64,000 bases of DNA, from positions 1 through 64,000 of the forward strand of contig CAYXJZ010000002.1 in NCBI GenBank assembly GCA_964465355.1. The letters are read 5' to 3'. This DNA is from JAABTL01 sp964465355. GTDB taxonomy: Bacteria > Deinococcota > Deinococci > Deinococcales > Trueperaceae. Of this stretch, positions 17,972 to 26,398 are shown piece after piece; positions within the stretch are counted from its first letter, which is position 1, and the number at the start of each line of letters is the position of its first letter. The translations under genes and the position numbers were made by a program. Under the pieces are notes generated by a model. It did not search any database. It was not told where the DNA came from and saw only the letters and a list, made by a program, of their open reading frames with translations.

Positions 17972-17977
17972 ACGTTA
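17972..17977 (-). promoter_or_regulatory. Leaderless -10 box of the secreted hypothetical gene
   Basis: TAACGT on the minus strand is followed by 6 nt and ATG 17965. Confidence 0.5.
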
Positions 17978-18079
17978 TGGACAGGCGCGGGCGGCCTGGG
18001 GTCACTCGCCAACGTATGGGACACAGGCAAGTACACACGTTCAGGGGCAGCGACCGTCACGGAGATGCCCCAGTCTCGC

Positions 18080-19546
18080 TCAAGCCCGCCTGAGCGCCAT
18101 CTCCAAGGTCCGCGCCACGCCAGGTTCCGTCGCCCTCGGATCCAAGGCCGGCAAGGTGACGGTGAACACCGTCCCCTCCCCCACCCGGCTGCGCACGTCC
18201 ACCACCCCACCGTGCTGCTGCACGATGGAGCGAACGATGGCCAGGCCGAGGCCTGAGCCGCTGCCACGCCGCGCACCGTCCACCCTGAAGAAGCGCTCGA
18301 AGATGTTGGGCAGGGCCTCGGCCGGGATGCCTGGGCCGTCGTCTAGCACCTCCAGCACCACTTCCTTGCCGGTGCGCACGGCGTGCAGCGTGACCGTGCG
18401 GGCACCTGCGTTGAGTGCGTTCTGCACCAGGTTGAGCACCACCTGCTTGAGGCGCTTGGCGTCGCCCTCCACCTCCAGCAGCGGCGACCCACGGTCGAGC
18501 ACGATCTGCGCAGGCGTCGAAGCAGGGCCTAGCTCAGCCTTGACCTCCTCCAGCACCTCGATGATGTTCATGGGCTGGCGCTGGACGGTGAAGCCGGCAT
18601 CGGCGCGCGCCAGGTCGAGCAGGTCGTTGACCAGCTTGGCCATGCGCTCGGCCTCGCGGTCGATGCCCTTGAGCGGCTCTAGCTGCGCCGGGGTGGGATC
18701 GGTGCGGCGCATGAGGTACTCGGCCAGGCCACGGATGGAGGTGACCGGCGTGCGCAGCTCGTGGCTGGCGTCGGCCGTGAAGCGCCGCTGGGTCTCGAAG
18801 GACTCCTGCAGCCTGGCCAGCATGCCGTTGACGGTGACCGCCAGCTCGCGCACCTCGTCCCGACTGCGCGGCACGGGCACCCGTTTGGTGAGGTCCTCGC
18901 CGGAGATGCGCGCCGCCGCCTGGGTGACCCGCTGCACCGGCGAGAGCACGCGGCGCGAGAGGAAGGAGATGGCCAGGGCGAAGACGAGGAAGGCGAGCAG
19001 CACCGCCATGGCCAGATCCTGCGAGAGCTGGCTCAAGGTCATCTGCATGGTGGTGATGGGCACCCCCACCATGATGAGGCCGGTCAAGGCGCCGCCTTGG
19101 ACGAGGGGCCATTGGATCAGGCCGAGCATGCCGAAGACGCGCAGTTGCTGGCCGCCTGCCAACCCCACGTCGCTCACCACGTCCCCGCCTTGGACCAGGG
19201 GCTCGAGGGCCCGATCGCTGAGCAGGTTGAGCAGGCTGTCGGTGGTGGGGTTGCGGCGAACGTTCGGGACGCCCGCGATGACGCCATCACGGATGACACT
19301 GACGTCGCGGGGCAGGTCGCCGGCCGAACTCGTCAGGACGATTTGATAATACATGTCACTCGGGATGCGCGGAACGCTCTGCGCCAGCGGACCGTCGAAG
19401 AGCTCAGACAGCGCCTGCCTCGCCCGCTCCTCCACCACCGACATGAGCGAGCGCTCGGTGAGCAGGTAGACGGCCACCCCAGCGCCGGAGAGCACGATGG
19501 CGATGAGGATGCTGGTGATGAGGGTGAGGCGGAGGCGGAGGGTCAT
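18080..19546 (-). CDS. Sensor histidine kinase
   Basis: The 488-residue membrane kinase has one helix at residues 9-30, an extracytoplasmic sensor domain to about 160, a second helix (LAMAVLLAFLVFALAISFL, about 178-196), HAMP (to about 247), HisKA with the phospho-accepting His in SHELRTPVTS (about 262), and a HATPase domain with N box NLVQNALNAG, G1 DDGPGIP and G2 GSGLGLAI. It lies 22 bp after the response regulator on the same strand. An upstream in-frame ATG at 19588 would add 14 residues and overlap the regulator. The signal is unknown. Confidence 0.9.
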   Translation of the reverse strand: MTLRLRLTLITSILIAIVLSGAGVAVYLLTERSLMSVVEERARQALSELFDGPLAQSVPRIPSDMYYQIVLTSSAGDLPRDVSVIRDGVIAGVPNVRRNPTTDSLLNLLSDRALEPLVQGGDVVSDVGLAGGQQLRVFGMLGLIQWPLVQGGALTGLIMVGVPITTMQMTLSQLSQDLAMAVLLAFLVFALAISFLSRRVLSPVQRVTQAAARISGEDLTKRVPVPRSRDEVRELAVTVNGMLARLQESFETQRRFTADASHELRTPVTSIRGLAEYLMRRTDPTPAQLEPLKGIDREAERMAKLVNDLLDLARADAGFTVQRQPMNIIEVLEEVKAELGPASTPAQIVLDRGSPLLEVEGDAKRLKQVVLNLVQNALNAGARTVTLHAVRTGKEVVLEVLDDGPGIPAEALPNIFERFFRVDGARRGSGSGLGLAIVRSIVQQHGGVVDVRSRVGEGTVFTVTLPALDPRATEPGVARTLEMALRRA

Positions 19547-19568
19547 GCTGGACGACGGGCTTGGCCGT

Positions 19569-20246
19569 TCAAGCCTCCCGGAGGACATAGCCGACGCCGC
19601 GGACTGTGTGGATCAGGCGCTGTTCGCCCTCGCCCTCCAGCTTGCGTCTGAGGTAGCCGACGTAGACGTCGACGACGTTGCTGCCGCCGGTGTACTCGGG
19701 CCACACCTTCTCTTCGATCTCGTAGCGGCTGAACACCTTGCCAGGGTTGCGGGCGAAGAGCTCCAGCAGCTCGAACTCCTTGGCGGACAGCTCGATGCGC
19801 CGACCGTCGCGGAAGACCTCGCGGCCGTCTAGGTTCATGACCAGGTCCATGACCCTGACCTCGCCCGTCACCGCCGGGTTGACGCGGCGCAGTTGGGCGC
19901 GCACACGGGCCAGCAGCTCCTCCACCGAGAAGGGCTTGACCAGGTAGTCGTCGGCACCGGCGTCCAGGCCGGTGACCTTGTCCTCCACCGAGTCCTTGGC
20001 CGTGAGCAGGATGATGGGCGTGTTGCTGGTCTTGCGGATGCGCTGGGCGACCTCTAGGCCGTCGAGCACGGGCAGCATGAGGTCGAGCACCACCAGGTCC
20101 GGGCTGAACTCGCGGTAGTTGGAGAGACCAGTGACCCCATCGAAAGCCACCTTGGTGTCGTAGTTCTCGGCCTTGAGCTCCAGGTCGATGAACTTCGCGA
20201 TCTCTTTCTCGTCTTCGACGATGAGGATCAAGGGTTTGCGGTCCAT
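19569..20246 (-). CDS. OmpR-family response regulator
   Basis: The 225-residue regulator has a receiver domain (LILIVEDEKEIAKFI with the acidic pair; phosphorylated Asp in LVVLDLMLPVLDG; conserved Lys in YLVKPFSVEELLARV). A C-terminal winged helix follows (IELSAKEFELLELFARNPGKV, then SNVVDVYVGYLRRKL and HTVRGVGYVL). I start at MDRKPLIL; the open frame upstream shows no receiver features. It is the first gene of a two-gene operon with the kinase. TATGTT at 20276-20281 on the minus strand is a candidate -10. Confidence 0.93.
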   Translation of the reverse strand: MDRKPLILIVEDEKEIAKFIDLELKAENYDTKVAFDGVTGLSNYREFSPDLVVLDLMLPVLDGLEVAQRIRKTSNTPIILLTAKDSVEDKVTGLDAGADDYLVKPFSVEELLARVRAQLRRVNPAVTGEVRVMDLVMNLDGREVFRDGRRIELSAKEFELLELFARNPGKVFSRYEIEEKVWPEYTGGSNVVDVYVGYLRRKLEGEGEQRLIHTVRGVGYVLREA

Positions 20247-20275
20247 GGAGGCACGATGCCACGACTGCGCATGAG

Positions 20276-20281
20276 AACATA
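20276..20281 (-). promoter_or_regulatory. Candidate -10 box of the two-component operon
   Basis: TATGTT on the minus strand lies 29 nt before the regulator start, giving a short leader. No -35 was convincing. Confidence 0.35.
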
Positions 20282-20315
20282 CCTGCACCCTCATGAGGTT
20301 CATGGCGGTGGGGCT

Positions 20316-20798
20316 TCAGCCGGGCAGGCGTACCGTCTCCTGCACCACGAGACCACGCGCAAGGGCGGCAGCGGCCCAGTCGCGGGCGCCCTGGAGGTCG
20401 TGATCCCGGTGGTTGCCGCAGCGCTCGGGGCTGTCGCCGGGCACGGCGCCATCGTGGTCCCGCACCGCGGCGAGCGCCCGCTCGGCGGCGGCCAGCATCG
20501 TCTGCTCCGCCGGCTCGCCGAAGAGCGTCAGGTAGAAGCCCGTGCGGCAGCCCATGGGCGAGGCGTCGATGAGCTGCACGCCGGGCAACTCGTCACGCAG
20601 GTAACCGGCCAGCAGATGCTCGAGGGTATGCAGCGGGGCGGTGGGGATGGCGTCCAGGTTGGGCTGCACCAGCCTCAGGTCGAACTTGCTGACCACATCG
20701 CCCGCTGGCCCGCGGTAGCTGCCTGCCAGGCGTACATAAGGTGCACGCACGGCGTTGTGGTCGAGCTCGAAGGAGTCAACGCGCGTCTTGGGGGGCAT
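20316..20798 (-). CDS. luxS: S-ribosylhomocysteine lyase LuxS
   Basis: The 160-residue enzyme cleaves S-ribosylhomocysteine to homocysteine and DPD, the AI-2 precursor, in the activated methyl cycle. The Fe/Zn site is visible: HTLEH at about residues 57-61 plus Cys in ERCGNHRDHDLQGA at about 125. The catalytic Cys loop GCRTGFYLTLFG is present, as is the early substrate segment VDSFELDHNAVRAPYVR. TAGCAT 6 nt before ATG marks a leaderless start. No pfs or metabolic partner is adjacent. Confidence 0.95.
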   Translation of the reverse strand: MPPKTRVDSFELDHNAVRAPYVRLAGSYRGPAGDVVSKFDLRLVQPNLDAIPTAPLHTLEHLLAGYLRDELPGVQLIDASPMGCRTGFYLTLFGEPAEQTMLAAAERALAAVRDHDGAVPGDSPERCGNHRDHDLQGARDWAAAALARGLVVQETVRLPG

Positions 20799-20804
20799 GG
20801 GTCC

Positions 20805-20810
20805 ATGCTA
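20805..20810 (-). promoter_or_regulatory. Leaderless -10 box of luxS
   Basis: TAGCAT on the minus strand is followed by 6 nt and ATG 20798, with no Shine-Dalgarno. Confidence 0.55.
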
Positions 20811-20959
20811 ACGCCGGGCGCCGGCCGCCGAGGCCGCTCCGCTGACGTCGGCCGTGCCGTGGTCCGACCACCGTGGCGCTGTGCGTCCTGCCCCGCCGCG
20901 GTAGAGTGCCGACGTCGCCTCATGGCGTCTATCTCGCGGTACGGGAACGGGGTCACAGC

Positions 20960-21481
20960 GTGCGTGAGCGTGTCGCTATCTTCGTCGACGGCAGCAACCT
21001 CTACAACGGCATGCGGGAGAACCTCCGCAACACCCGCGTCAACCTCCAGGAACTGATCCGCCAGCTCAACAACGGCCGCCACCTGGTGCGCTGCTACTAC
21101 TACAACGCCCAACTCACCGACGACTACGACGAGGACCAGCGCGACGGCCAGCAGCGCTTCTTCGAGTCGCTGCGGCGCATCCCCTACGTCACCGTGCGGC
21201 TCGGCAAGCTGCACCGCAGGCCGGACGGGGCGCTGGTGGAGAAGGGCATCGACGTGGCCATCGCCGTCGAGGCGCTGTCGCTGGCCCACCAGGGTGCATA
21301 CGACTGCTGCCTGCTGGTCTCCGGCGACGGCGACTACGTGGAGCTGGTGGAGTCCATCAAGCGCCTGGGCAAGCACGTGGAGTGCGCCATGTTCCGCAAC
21401 CAGTCCGCCGGGGTCCTGATGGAGCACGCCGACGTGTTCCGGCCCCTCGACGACTGCGACTGGTCGAAGATCGTGTTCTGA
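20960..21481 (+). CDS. NYN/LabA-type PIN-like domain protein
   Basis: The 173-residue protein is a stand-alone NYN domain (PIN-like nuclease fold). Acidic site residues appear in VAIFVDGSNLYNGM (first Asp), the KGIDVAIAVEAL segment and LLVSGDGDYVELVESIKRLGK. This is the LabA/DUF88 pattern; members are thought to act on RNA. The start is GTG just before the first strand. Its promoter may be TAGAGT at 20902-20907. It faces away from luxS. The target is unknown. Confidence 0.87.
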   Translation: MRERVAIFVDGSNLYNGMRENLRNTRVNLQELIRQLNNGRHLVRCYYYNAQLTDDYDEDQRDGQQRFFESLRRIPYVTVRLGKLHRRPDGALVEKGIDVAIAVEALSLAHQGAYDCCLLVSGDGDYVELVESIKRLGKHVECAMFRNQSAGVLMEHADVFRPLDDCDWSKIVF

Positions 21482-21485
21482 AGGC

Positions 21486-21506
21486 CTCCAGCGCGAGGCG
21501 CTGGAG
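21486..21506 (+). terminator. Hairpin after the NYN gene
   Basis: A perfect 9-bp stem (CTCCAGCGC / GCGCTGGAG) with a 3-nt loop begins 4 nt after the stop codon. There is no T tract. Confidence 0.5.
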
Positions 21507-21566
21507 ACACACAGTGAGGCCGTTTAACTTCCCTTCAGCCCCAAGGGAACGCCAGCTGCCCGATGC

Positions 21567-21572
21567 TAGACT
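21567..21572 (+). promoter_or_regulatory. Candidate -10 box of the BMP-family gene
   Basis: TAGACT lies 43 nt before the start. This transcript keeps a leader with a strong AGGAGG, unlike the leaderless genes around it. Confidence 0.4.
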
Positions 21573-21615
21573 TCGGTCACGGTCCGGCAAGGACCACGCT
21601 CTCCTAGGAGGAAGC

Positions 21616-22728
21616 ATGCGCACCCTGTTCGTCCTGCTCACGGTGGCCGCACTCGGCATGGCTGCAGCCCAAGACTACGTGTTCGGTATCACCTTCGACG
21701 CCGGCGGCAAGTTCGACGGCTCCTTCAACGAGGGCACCTTCCGTGGCCTCGAGCTCGCGATCACCGAACTCGAAGCCGACCAGGGCCTCGAGATCGACCT
21801 GCTCGAGTTCGAAGGCACGCCCGACACCGCTGCCCAGGGCATGCGCCAGATCGCGGCCAGCGGCGCCGAGCTGATCGTCTCCCCCGGCTTCCTGCAGGCC
21901 GACGCCATCGCCGCTGTCTCGGCCGAGTTCCCCAACACCTCCTTCGTCCTCATCGACGACGTGCGTGAAGGCCCCAACGTCCGCTCGGTGGTCTTCAAGG
22001 AGCACGAAGGCTCCTTCCTGGTCGGCTACATCGCCGGCAGCCTGTCGCAGACCGGCGTGGTCGGCTTCGTCGGCGGCATGGACATCCCGCTCATCCGCGC
22101 CTTCGACCTCGGCTTCCAGGAGGGCGTGAAGTACGCCTGCGCCGACTGCACCGTCATCAGCAACTACGTCGGTGTGACCCCTGACGCCTGGAACGACCCC
22201 ACCCGCGCCAAGGAGCTGGCCACCGCTCAGCGTGCCCAGGGCGCCGACATCATCTACGCCGCCGCCGGCGCCTCCGGCAACGGGGTCATCGACTTCGTGC
22301 TCGAGAACATGTGCTTCCAGGGCGCCAGCCGCCGCACCGATCTGACCGATGCCCTCGCCTCGGTGCCCGCCTACGCCGCCTACAGCTCGGCCTGCGGCGC
22401 CGGCTCGCAGCCGCTCTTCTTCATCGGCGTCGACAGCAACCAGAACCACCTCGGCGACACCGACGCCAACCCCGCCACCCTCAACCACGGCCTCACCTCC
22501 ATGCTCAAGCGCGTGGACGTGGCCGCCTACGACGCCGCCTACGACGTGGCCAACGGCACCTTCACCCCCGGCACCCACGTGCTCGGCCTGGCCGAAGGCG
22601 GCGTGGGCTACGCCTTGGATGCTTACAACGAGGCGTTGGTCCCCGCCGCCCTCATCGCCGAGCTGAACGTGATCACCGACATGATCGTCTCCGGCCAGCT
22701 GGCGGTGAGCGACTACCGCGACCAGTGA
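21616..22728 (+). CDS. BMP family ABC-type substrate-binding protein (PnrA-like)
   Basis: The 370-residue exported binding protein belongs to the family that binds nucleosides and related ligands for uptake. The signal peptide ends AAAQ. The mature N-terminus YVFGITFDAGGKFDGSFNEGTFRG is the BMP/PnrA signature, with later blocks SFVLIDD, GSFLVGYIAGSLSQTGVVGFVGG and IIYAAAGASGNGV. There is no lipobox Cys, although many relatives are lipoproteins. Instead the mature chain has internal cysteines (YACADCTVI, ENMCFQG, SACGAG) that may form disulfides. The usual ATPase and permease genes are not adjacent. The start has AGGAGG upstream and a hairpin terminator follows. Confidence 0.9.
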   Translation: MRTLFVLLTVAALGMAAAQDYVFGITFDAGGKFDGSFNEGTFRGLELAITELEADQGLEIDLLEFEGTPDTAAQGMRQIAASGAELIVSPGFLQADAIAAVSAEFPNTSFVLIDDVREGPNVRSVVFKEHEGSFLVGYIAGSLSQTGVVGFVGGMDIPLIRAFDLGFQEGVKYACADCTVISNYVGVTPDAWNDPTRAKELATAQRAQGADIIYAAAGASGNGVIDFVLENMCFQGASRRTDLTDALASVPAYAAYSSACGAGSQPLFFIGVDSNQNHLGDTDANPATLNHGLTSMLKRVDVAAYDAAYDVANGTFTPGTHVLGLAEGGVGYALDAYNEALVPAALIAELNVITDMIVSGQLAVSDYRDQ

Positions 22729-22754
22729 TGGTCTAGTTCCACTTCCTTCGTCCT

Positions 22755-22788
22755 GGTCGCCGCGGCTCTGGTCGCGGCGACCTTCTTT
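22755..22788 (+). terminator. Intrinsic terminator after the BMP-family gene
   Basis: A perfect 10-bp stem (GGTCGCCGCG / CGCGGCGACC) with an 8-nt loop is followed by TTCTTT. Confidence 0.8.
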
Positions 22789-22825
22789 GGGGTGCCGGAG
22801 GCCGCGGAGAGCGGCGCGGATCTGC

Positions 22826-22831
22826 TATGAT
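22826..22831 (+). promoter_or_regulatory. -10 box of the RNase P RNA gene
   Basis: TATGAT ends 6 nt before the first base of helix P1 at 22838, so transcription should start at the mature or near-mature 5' end. Confidence 0.6.
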
Positions 22832-22837
22832 CATCGG

Positions 22838-23257
<420 letters not shown>

Positions 23258-23258
23258 G

Positions 23259-23290
23259 GAAGAGGCGACCCCCTTGGGGGTCGCCTCTTC
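23259..23290 (+). terminator. Intrinsic terminator of rnpB
   Basis: A perfect 15-bp stem (23259-23273 with 23276-23290) centred on CCCCCTTGGGGG is followed by TCTCTT. It also faces the convergent CopC-like gene and may serve both. Confidence 0.85.
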
Positions 23291-23349
23291 TCTTGGGGCT
23301 CTCTCAGGCGTTGGTCCCTCTCAGGAGCTCCGGCGAACGGTCATCAGGC

Positions 23350-23856
23350 TCAAGGCGCCTCTTCCACGCTGAACACGAAGTGCCATTCGGTGATGTGGGT
23401 GTCAACGGACAGCACCCGCCACAGCACCACGTAGTGCCCGGGGGGCAGCGGCTCCTCCAGCACCAGGCTGAGCTCGGCAGCAGCGCCGCCAGCCGGCGAC
23501 AGGCTGAACGCGACGGCGTCCGGGCTGGGCGCGCCGGAGCCAAGCCGCTGGTTCACGGCCTGGGCAGCCAGGCCTGCAAGGCGCAGGCGGCCGGTGGGGG
23601 CCGACAGGTCGACCTCGGCATCGAGGCGCAACAGCTCGACCATCGAGAAGCTGACCTCGACCCGCTCGGTGAAGCTCAGCACCACCTCGCTGGGGCCCTC
23701 GTCCGACACGGAGTCGGCCGCCGGCAGCGAGGCGCCAAGGTGGGCGTGGGCCAAGGCCGCCCCCGTCCACCACAGGCCGACCAGCAGCAGGACGAGCGCC
23801 GTCGTCCGGGATGCAGCAGCCCTGGCCGGGCGTTCACCCGACGTCGAAGGCCTCAA
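23350..23856 (-). CDS. CopC-domain exported protein
   Basis: The 168-residue protein has a membrane/signal helix at about 19-36 (TALVLLLVGLWWTGAALA) immediately followed by HAHLGASLPAADSV, the mature N-terminus of CopC-type copper-binding domains. Typical blocks follow: VVLSFTERVEVSFSMVELL and the C-terminal GHYVVLWRVLSVDTHITEWHFVFSV. The N-terminal His would be the copper ligand once the signal is removed. The start is TTG, overlapping the upstream stop (TTGA). Neighbours are a secreted protein and a membrane protein rather than CopD, so the role may be metal handling at the envelope; copper specificity is inference. Confidence 0.83.
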   Translation of the reverse strand: MRPSTSGERPARAAASRTTALVLLLVGLWWTGAALAHAHLGASLPAADSVSDEGPSEVVLSFTERVEVSFSMVELLRLDAEVDLSAPTGRLRLAGLAAQAVNQRLGSGAPSPDAVAFSLSPAGGAAAELSLVLEEPLPPGHYVVLWRVLSVDTHITEWHFVFSVEEAP

Positions 23857-24302
23857 GGGACCTGGATGGCCGCGGGATCGGCCACCACCGGGTCGGCATG
23901 GACCATCTCCACGCCATCGAAGACCTCGGAGAACGCCACGTCGCCGATGAAGCCGGTGACACGGACGTCGTAGTTGCCGGACACCGTGGGGATGAAGTCG
24001 GCAAGGTAGACGCCGGGGGCACCACGCTGGGCCCGGGTGCTGAGGGCGACGGAGCTGCCGCCTGGTCCGAGGACCTCGATGAGCAGGGCGTCGGCCAGGT
24101 TCTCCACCGGCTCACCGGCAGCGTCGGTCACGCGGATCTCGACCGTCTCGATCTGGCCGGCGTAGAGGGGGGCCGCCAAGTAGCCGGCCACCAGGGTGTA
24201 GGCACCGTCGCCCACCACCTTGGTCACGTGCGCGGAGGCGGTGGCGAGCAGCAACAGAAGGGCGCAGAGGATGGCGATGCGGAAAGGGCGGTTCACGGTC
24301 AT
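23853..24302 (-). CDS. Secreted beta-sandwich protein, FixH/YtkA-like
   Basis: The 149-residue protein has a signal peptide (FRIAILCALLLLLATASA) then HVTKVVGDGAYTLVAGYLAAPLYAGQ. The rest is one Ig-like beta sandwich with VEIRVTDAAGEPV and GVYLADFIPTVSGNYDVRVTGFIGD, a pattern seen in YtkA/FixH-like domains. It has a clear AAGGAG upstream and overlaps the CopC-like gene by 4 nt, so the two are made together. The mature protein starts with His like CopC, which could bind metal. Function is not established. Confidence 0.68.
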   Translation of the reverse strand: MTVNRPFRIAILCALLLLLATASAHVTKVVGDGAYTLVAGYLAAPLYAGQIETVEIRVTDAAGEPVENLADALLIEVLGPGGSSVALSTRAQRGAPGVYLADFIPTVSGNYDVRVTGFIGDVAFSEVFDGVEMVHADPVVADPAAIQVP

Positions 24303-24394
24303 GGGGACTCCTTGGGTACGAGACGACGGCGAGGGTCAGCCAGGGGAGGCGACGCGCTGCACGACGATCAGGACGGGGATGAAGGGAAGGCGGC

Positions 24395-24763
24395 TCAGGC
24401 GCCAGTCGGGACCGGCAGCCACCGTGGCGGCGCCCGGCTCCTGGGTGCCAGACCGGCCAAGGCCTTGACCAGCACCAGCACGGGGAGCAGCAAGGAGACG
24501 ACCAGTTCAGGCGTTCGGGGCAAGGCCACCGCGGCCAGCGGGGCGGCCCAGGCACCGATCACCTCGTAGAGGCCGTGCACGTGGTCGTCACCACCCCAGG
24601 GGTGGCTATGGCCAGGGAACTCGGTCTGACCCGCCCAAGCGGTGACCACCACCAAGGTCACCACCACGGAGGCACACAGGGCTGCGAGGCCACCGGCGCG
24701 CAAGGCCGCAAGCCATGGCAGACGTCCGAGGGTCAGCAACCGCCGCACGGCTCGAGCATACAC
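24395..24763 (-). CDS. Small membrane protein, hypothetical
   Basis: The 122-residue protein starts at GTG. One long helix (about 23-44; GGLAALCASVVVTLVVVTAWAG) is followed by a His/Asp-rich extramembrane segment (HSHPWGGDDHVHGLYEV) and a second hydrophobic stretch (ELVVSLLLPVLVLVKALAG). The His/Asp cluster between the two helices could bind metal and, with the CopC-like neighbour, suggests a metal-related envelope function. I do not recognise a family and the GTG lacks a clear ribosome site. Confidence 0.55.
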   Translation of the reverse strand: MYARAVRRLLTLGRLPWLAALRAGGLAALCASVVVTLVVVTAWAGQTEFPGHSHPWGGDDHVHGLYEVIGAWAAPLAAVALPRTPELVVSLLLPVLVLVKALAGLAPRSRAPPRWLPVPTGA

Positions 24764-24895
24764 AGCCCACTCCCGACCTGGACCCTTCAGCGCTTGAGCA
24801 GGCCTTCATCCATGGGTGATGGGGGTGACATCGGCAGGCAGGTCGGGGGCCGCATGGGTGGAGGGTGTGGAGACAGGGGGTTGTGAGGGTTGATG

Positions 24896-24925
24896 GTGGG
24901 AAATCGTGGGGAATCGTGGTAGAGT
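24896..24925 (+). promoter_or_regulatory. MraZ operator and promoter of the dcw cluster
   Basis: Three GTGG(G/T) boxes start at 24896, 24906 and 24916, exactly 10 bp apart. MraZ is known to bind phased G-rich repeats of this kind and to repress its own promoter. The third box runs into TAGAGT (24920-24925), a good -10, so bound MraZ would block polymerase. The leader to mraZ would be about 118 nt. Confidence 0.75.
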
Positions 24926-25031
24926 GCCCAATCTCAGGAGGAGGGGTGCCCACACCCGGTGAAAAGCCGTCCTGCACGACAATGCGCGAGTCCCGCCGGG
25001 TTCATGGACGGCGAGCGCGTAGCCCTCGTGG

Positions 25032-25048
25032 GTGGGGAACGGTGGGGA
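25032..25048 (+). promoter_or_regulatory. Second pair of phased GTGGGG boxes at the mraZ start
   Basis: Two GTGGGGA boxes start at 25032 and 25042, again 10 bp apart, ending 2 nt before the mraZ ATG. They double as the purine-rich ribosome site. Whether MraZ binds here is inference. Confidence 0.5.
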
Positions 25049-25049
25049 C

Positions 25050-25478
25050 ATGCCCTTCGGTGAGTACCCCTACACCGTGGACGACAAGGGTCGCGTGGTG
25101 ATCCCCCCGGCTTTCCGCGACTTCGTGGCCGACGGCATGGTCATCACCCGCGGTCTAGAGGTCTGCCTCTTCGCCTTCCCCATGTCCTCATGGCACCGCA
25201 TCGAAGAGCACCTCACCGAACTGCCGCTCACCGACGCGCAGGCCCGCAACTTCGTGCGCTTCTTCTACTCTGGCGCGGCGAAGGCCAAGCTCGACGCGGC
25301 AGGGCGCGTCACCCTGCCCCCCACCTTGCGCACCTTCGCCGAGACCACCGGCAACGTGGTGGTGGCCGGCGCGCCCAACCGTCTGGAGATCTGGAACGAG
25401 CAGCGCTGGCAGGAGAACCTGAACCGCGTCCAATCCGACCCCCCAGCCCCCGAGCTCCTCAGGGAACTGGTCGGATGA
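25050..25478 (+). CDS. mraZ: Transcriptional regulator MraZ
   Basis: The 142-residue protein is the first gene of the division and cell wall cluster and represses it. It has the two AbrB-like half-domains with the repeated D-x-K-G-R motif: YTVDDKGRVVIPPAFRD at the N-terminus and KLDAAGRVTLPPTLRTFA in the second half. I chose the ATG before PFGEYPYTVD; an earlier in-frame start at 25032 would read through the G-rich boxes. Its stop overlaps the rsmH start (ATGA). Confidence 0.94.
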   Translation: MPFGEYPYTVDDKGRVVIPPAFRDFVADGMVITRGLEVCLFAFPMSSWHRIEEHLTELPLTDAQARNFVRFFYSGAAKAKLDAAGRVTLPPTLRTFAETTGNVVVAGAPNRLEIWNEQRWQENLNRVQSDPPAPELLRELVG

Positions 25479-26398
25479 GTGCGGTGGCGACCATGGACCA
25501 CGTTCCCGTCATGCTCGAACGCTGTCTCGACGCGCTGGCGCCGCAGCCGGACCGCTGGGTGGTCGACGGCACCTTCGGCGCAGGCGGCCACACCCGCGCC
25601 CTGCTGGCCCGCGGGGCCAAGGTGCTCGGCATCGATCAGGACGCCAGCGCCCTGAGCTACGTCAAGGAGCTCGAGGCCGACGTGCGCAAGGTCGGCCTCA
25701 GCGATCCGGGTGAGCGCTTCCGCTTCGTCCAAGGCAACTTCCGTGACCTGCCTCAGCACCTGAGCGCAGCCGGCTTGAACGAGGTGCACGGCGTCCTGCT
25801 CGACCTCGGCGTCAGCTCGATGCAGCTCGACCAGGGCGAGCGGGGCTTCGCCTTCCGCCACGACGGCCCGCTGGACATGCGCATGGCGCCCGTCGGACCA
25901 AGCGCGGCCGACCTCATCGAGGGCGCCAGCTTCGAGGAGCTGGCCGCCTGGCTGCACCGCTACGGTGAGGAGCGCCACAGCAGGCGTCTGGCCCGCGCCA
26001 TCGTCGCCGCCCGCGATGAAGCGCCCATCCTCACCACCGGCCGTCTGCAGGACGTGATCCAGGCGGCCTACCCACCCGGCCCGCGGCGCGACCATCCTGC
26101 CCGTCGCACCTTCCAGGCCCTTCGCCTGGTGGTCAACGACGAGCTGGGCGCCCTCGAGCAGGGACTGGTCGCCACCAGCCAGGTGCTGGCCGTCGGCGGC
26201 CGCCTGGTCGTGCTGGCCTACCACTCCCTCGAGGACCGCATCGTCAAACACGTCCTGCGCGACGACCCCACCCTCGAAGCCCTGACCAAGCGCCCCCTCG
26301 AAGCCTCCGAGGCCGAGACCCTAGCCAACCCGAGGGCCCGCAGCGCCAAGCTGCGTGCCGCCGTGAAGCGCTCAGCCTCCGAGGAGCCGCGTCCATGA
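25475..26398 (+). CDS. rsmH: 16S rRNA (cytosine-1402-N4)-methyltransferase
   Basis: The 307-residue SAM-dependent enzyme (formerly MraW) methylates C1402 in the ribosomal P site. Diagnostic blocks: HVPVMLERCLDAL, the SAM loop VVDGTFGAGGHTRALL, VLLDLGVSSMQLDQGERGFAFR with PLDMRM, and FQALRLVVNDEL plus VLAYHSLEDRIVKHVL near the end. It overlaps mraZ and ftsL by 4 nt on each side, so translation is coupled along the operon. Confidence 0.97.
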   Translation: MSAVATMDHVPVMLERCLDALAPQPDRWVVDGTFGAGGHTRALLARGAKVLGIDQDASALSYVKELEADVRKVGLSDPGERFRFVQGNFRDLPQHLSAAGLNEVHGVLLDLGVSSMQLDQGERGFAFRHDGPLDMRMAPVGPSAADLIEGASFEELAAWLHRYGEERHSRRLARAIVAARDEAPILTTGRLQDVIQAAYPPGPRRDHPARRTFQALRLVVNDELGALEQGLVATSQVLAVGGRLVVLAYHSLEDRIVKHVLRDDPTLEALTKRPLEASEAETLANPRARSAKLRAAVKRSASEEPRP

